The translations under genes were made by a program, and so were the position numbers. Shown in pieces: positions 7,486-8,730 of a stretch of DNA of 8,730 bases (position 1 is its first letter; the number at the start of each line of letters is the position of its first letter). The notes beneath the pieces were generated by a model. The model saw only the letters and a program-made list of their open reading frames with translations. It did no database searches and was not told the DNA's origin. Location of the stretch: NCBI GenBank assembly GCA_009787135.1, contig WRGP01000173.1, positions 1-8,730 on the forward strand. The letters run 5' to 3'. This DNA comes from Bacillota bacterium (GTDB lineage: Bacteria; Bacillota; Clostridia; Christensenellales; Aristaeellaceae).

Positions 7486-7502
7486 TCCGCGGATTTTCAC
7501 GG
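7477..7502. repeat. perfect 26-bp palindrome upstream of the flavodoxin/ferredoxin gene
   Basis: Half-site CCGTGAAAATCCG is followed immediately by its exact reverse complement CGGATTTTCACGG, with no spacer and no mismatch. It lies between purR and the redox gene, 53 bases before the latter's start codon. No T-run follows on the minus strand, so an intrinsic terminator is unlikely. The form fits an operator for a dimeric regulator, or a dispersed palindromic repeat unit. Confidence 0.85.
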
Positions 7503-7511
7503 AATGCCCCT

Positions 7512-7533
7512 CGAATGAACCGCAGTTCATTCG
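7512..7533. repeat. stem-loop overlapping the purR stop codon
   Basis: CGAATGAAC, loop CGCA, GTTCATTCG form a perfect nine-pair stem with a four-base loop. The arm at 7525-7533 contains the last codons of purR and its TGA stop (7527-7529). A T-run is missing on both sides, so it is not a canonical terminator; together with the palindrome at 7477-7502 it could still block or slow polymerase, or protect the purR mRNA 3' end. Confidence 0.7.
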
Positions 7534-8345
7534 GGTACCAAAAGCCAGTCCCCCGGCCGGAGCGACGCCGCGCCGTTTGAAGGATCTACCCCCTCCAGCA
7601 CCATCAGCGCCTTCACATGCGAAAACCGGCCGCACGCTTCCTCCGTGCCCACGAGCATGGCCGCGCCGACGACCTCCGCGGAGAACTCGCGCATCAGGTC
7701 CATCATGCCCGTGGCCGTTCCGCCGCTTCGGAGCACGTCGTCCACCAGCAGCGCCCGCTGCCCGGGCCGCACGAGGCGGCGGGAAAGTGACATGGTTTTA
7801 AACTGCGAACCGGCCAAGTAGCTTATATGCACGGCCGGGCCCTCGTATGCCTTGCCGCTTCGCCGCGCGATGACCACCGGCACATGCAGGCTGTGCGCCG
7901 CCATCATGGCCAGCGGAATCCCCTGCGTTTCCATGGTGAGCACAAAATCAGGCGCGGCATCGACAAACTCAGAGGCCAGGATCGCGCCCATCCGGCCGAT
8001 GATCTCAGGGTCGGCGATCACATCCGCCAGATAGAGCAGCCCGCCCGGCAGCACGCGGCCCGGCCCGCTAAGCCGCTCGCACAGCGCCCGCACATGCCGG
8101 TACCCCTCCGCGTGGTCCACGGCCACACGGTAGCGGACGCCTCCCCCAACGCCCGTCAGCGTTTCCAGCCTGCCCAGCCCAAAGCGGTCCATCGCGCCGC
8201 GGATAATATCAAGGTCCTCGCTGATGGTGGACTTTGCCGCGCCGTATGCTTCGCAGAACTGCGCGAGCGAAAAGCTGCGGCCCGGTTCACTGACCAGCAC
8301 GCGCGTCATGGCGGCCAGCCTCTCGGTACGGCGTATATGATCCAA
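7527..8345 (-). CDS. purR: purine operon repressor PurR, PRPP-binding (272 aa)
   Basis: PurR of Bacillota represses purine synthesis genes; PRPP binding weakens its grip on DNA. The N-terminal winged helix (about 1-75) includes RTERLAAMTRVLVSEPG and the KSTISEDLDII recognition region at 38-48, then GVGGGVRY. The rest is a type I phosphoribosyltransferase-like domain, with GRVLPGGLLYLADVI near 96-110, TMETQGIPLA near 137-146 and the PRPP loop ALLVDDVLRSGGTATG at 198-213. Length is close to the B. subtilis protein (285), with a shorter tail. The start is taken as TTG (8343-8345): it gives the expected MDHIRRTERL beginning, and GGAGG (8353-8357) is seven bases upstream, whereas the next in-frame Met (residue 13) would cut into the winged helix. 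It is divergent from murC. A CCGAACA core just upstream suggests autoregulation. Confidence 0.95.
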   Translation of the reverse strand: MDHIRRTERLAAMTRVLVSEPGRSFSLAQFCEAYGAAKSTISEDLDIIRGAMDRFGLGRLETLTGVGGGVRYRVAVDHAEGYRHVRALCERLSGPGRVLPGGLLYLADVIADPEIIGRMGAILASEFVDAAPDFVLTMETQGIPLAMMAAHSLHVPVVIARRSGKAYEGPAVHISYLAGSQFKTMSLSRRLVRPGQRALLVDDVLRSGGTATGMMDLMREFSAEVVGAAMLVGTEEACGRFSHVKALMVLEGVDPSNGAASLRPGDWLLVPE

Positions 8346-8352
8346 GGCGCTC

Positions 8353-8357
8353 CCTCC
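8353..8357 (-). promoter_or_regulatory. ribosome binding site of purR (fixes the TTG start)
   Basis: GGAGG on the minus strand ends seven bases before the TTG codon. No in-frame ATG upstream has a comparable site, so the uncommon start codon is preferred. Confidence 0.85.
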
Positions 8358-8364
8358 TGTTCGG
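8358..8364 (-). promoter_or_regulatory. PurBox-like core in the purR leader
   Basis: The minus strand reads CCGAACA, the central part of the B. subtilis PurBox (AWWWCCGAACWWT), between the -10 candidate and the ribosome site. The flanks are not AT-rich as the consensus asks. A second, weaker match (AATCCGAAT, 8439-8447) lies about 80 bases upstream in the same orientation, not in the facing arrangement usual for PurR pairs. This makes autoregulation possible but unproven. Confidence 0.35.
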
Positions 8365-8383
8365 CAGAGTATAGTATGACGCT

Positions 8384-8389
8384 ATTATA
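8384..8389 (-). promoter_or_regulatory. -10 box of the purR promoter
   Basis: A perfect TATAAT on the minus strand lies 38 bases before the purR TTG start. At 17 bases upstream the hexamer is TGGATT, a weak -35. The box is part of an imperfect inverted repeat (8369-8390: GTATAATA, six bases, TACTATAC; seven of eight pairs), which could be an operator. The surrounding 207-base divergent gap (8346-8552) is AT-rich and holds no small gene that I can support. Confidence 0.55.
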
Positions 8390-8484
8390 CACAATGAAAA
8401 GTTGGAAATCCAGTTTTTCACAGCAATCTTGATAATTTATTCGGATTGGGATTTTACGGATTTTATGGACTTTGCGCCGCATGG

Positions 8485-8514
8485 TTGATTGATGCGGGGT
8501 TCTGGGCGTATAAT
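8485..8514 (+). promoter_or_regulatory. promoter of murC
   Basis: TTGATT (8485-8490) and a perfect TATAAT (8509-8514) are separated by 18 bases, a good match to the main vegetative sigma factor. The predicted start near 8521 leaves about 32 bases of leader. An inverted repeat, CCGCAT (8477-8482) and ATGCGG (8492-8497), brackets the -35 box. Confidence 0.65.
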
Positions 8515-8540
8515 AAGATTGGTATATGCCAAATGGAAAT

Positions 8541-8545
8541 GGAGG
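8541..8545 (+). promoter_or_regulatory. ribosome binding site of murC (fixes the TTG start)
   Basis: GGAGG ends seven bases before TTG at 8553. The in-frame ATG at 8526 has no purine-rich site at the right distance and lies only about five bases from the predicted transcript start, so TTG is preferred. Confidence 0.8.
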
Positions 8546-8552
8546 CGTTTTT

Positions 8553-8730
8553 TTGCCGCTTCATATTGATGATTATCTTCATAAGCGGGTGCACATGATC
8601 GGCATCGGGGGCAGCTCCATGTCTGGCCTGGCCGGCCTTCTCGCGCAGCGCGGCTGCCGTGTCAGCGGCTCGGATAACTATGACTCGTATTTAGTGGAGG
8701 CGGTGCGCGGGCAGGGCATTCCCGTCGTCA
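8553..8730 (+). CDS. murC: UDP-N-acetylmuramate--L-alanine ligase MurC (N-terminal part, runs off the right edge)
   Basis: MurC adds L-alanine to UDP-MurNAc using ATP, the first amino-acid step of peptidoglycan precursor synthesis in the cytoplasm. The visible 59 residues show the family N-terminus: after a twelve-residue leader come VHMIGIGGSSMSGLA (13-27, the Rossmann-type UDP-binding loop) and CRVSGSDNYDS (35-45). Most MurC proteins have GIGG-x-(G/S)-MSGLA, so this matches well. The ATP-binding and C-terminal domains lie outside the window; the full protein is normally about 450-460 residues. TTG is chosen as start because of GGAGG seven bases upstream and because the leader length then matches clostridial MurC. 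An ATG at 8526 would add nine residues. MurC and purR are divergent neighbours sharing a 207-base regulatory region. Confidence 0.93.
   Translation, partial: MPLHIDDYLHKRVHMIGIGGSSMSGLAGLLAQRGCRVSGSDNYDSYLVEAVRGQGIPVV

Noticed and set aside
7477..7533. Tandem hairpins as an intrinsic terminator of purR
   Set aside because: Neither stem is followed by a T-run on the minus strand, so the intrinsic terminator label is not supported; kept only as repeats.
7444..7635. Minus-strand open frame of 63 codons across the purR end and the palindromes
   Set aside because: Overlaps purR in another frame; the translated inverted repeats give no conserved motif.
8526..8528. ATG start for murC
   Set aside because: No ribosome site at a workable distance and too close to the predicted transcript start; TTG at 8553 has GGAGG with ideal spacing.

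Overview
The window looks like a chromosomal housekeeping region of a high-GC member of the Bacillota, probably class Clostridia. The evidence is gene content and order: purR, glmU, pth and mfd on one strand follow the well-known Bacillus/Clostridium purR-(spoVG)-glmU-(prs)-pth-mfd order, with strong GGAGG-type Shine-Dalgarno sites and frequent TTG/GTG starts. The genus cannot be told from the sequence alone.

Layout. Seven genes lie on the minus strand, read from right to left: purR (purine repressor), a low-GC flavodoxin/ferredoxin fusion gene, a GlmU-type acetyltransferase, pth (peptidyl-tRNA hydrolase), mfd (transcription-repair coupling factor), an alpha/beta hydrolase, and the 5' end of a membrane-anchored protein that is probably a MurF-like Mur ligase, cut by the left window edge. 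One gene, murC, runs divergently on the plus strand from a 207-bp intergenic region and is cut by the right edge. No RNA gene, CRISPR array, insertion sequence or gene-free stretch longer than 300 bases was seen.

How the genes fit together. The cell-wall theme recurs: the acetyltransferase makes GlcNAc-1-phosphate for UDP-GlcNAc, MurC adds L-Ala to UDP-MurNAc, and the leftmost gene probably acts in the same pathway. Pth and Mfd serve translation quality control and transcription-coupled repair, and are translationally coupled (TGA/GTG overlap). PurR links the region to purine/PRPP status.

The unusual points are: (1) the GlmU homologue has an intact left-handed beta-helix acetyltransferase domain but a shortened, motif-less remnant of the uridylyltransferase domain; (2) a visibly AT-richer redox gene sits between purR and glmU, where relatives often carry spoVG, and prs is also missing between glmU and pth; (3) a perfect 26-bp palindrome and a second stem-loop fill the purR/redox-gene gap; (4) a PurBox-like core and small inverted repeats sit in the purR/murC divergent promoter region. 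I did not see convincing evidence of a wholly new multi-gene system.
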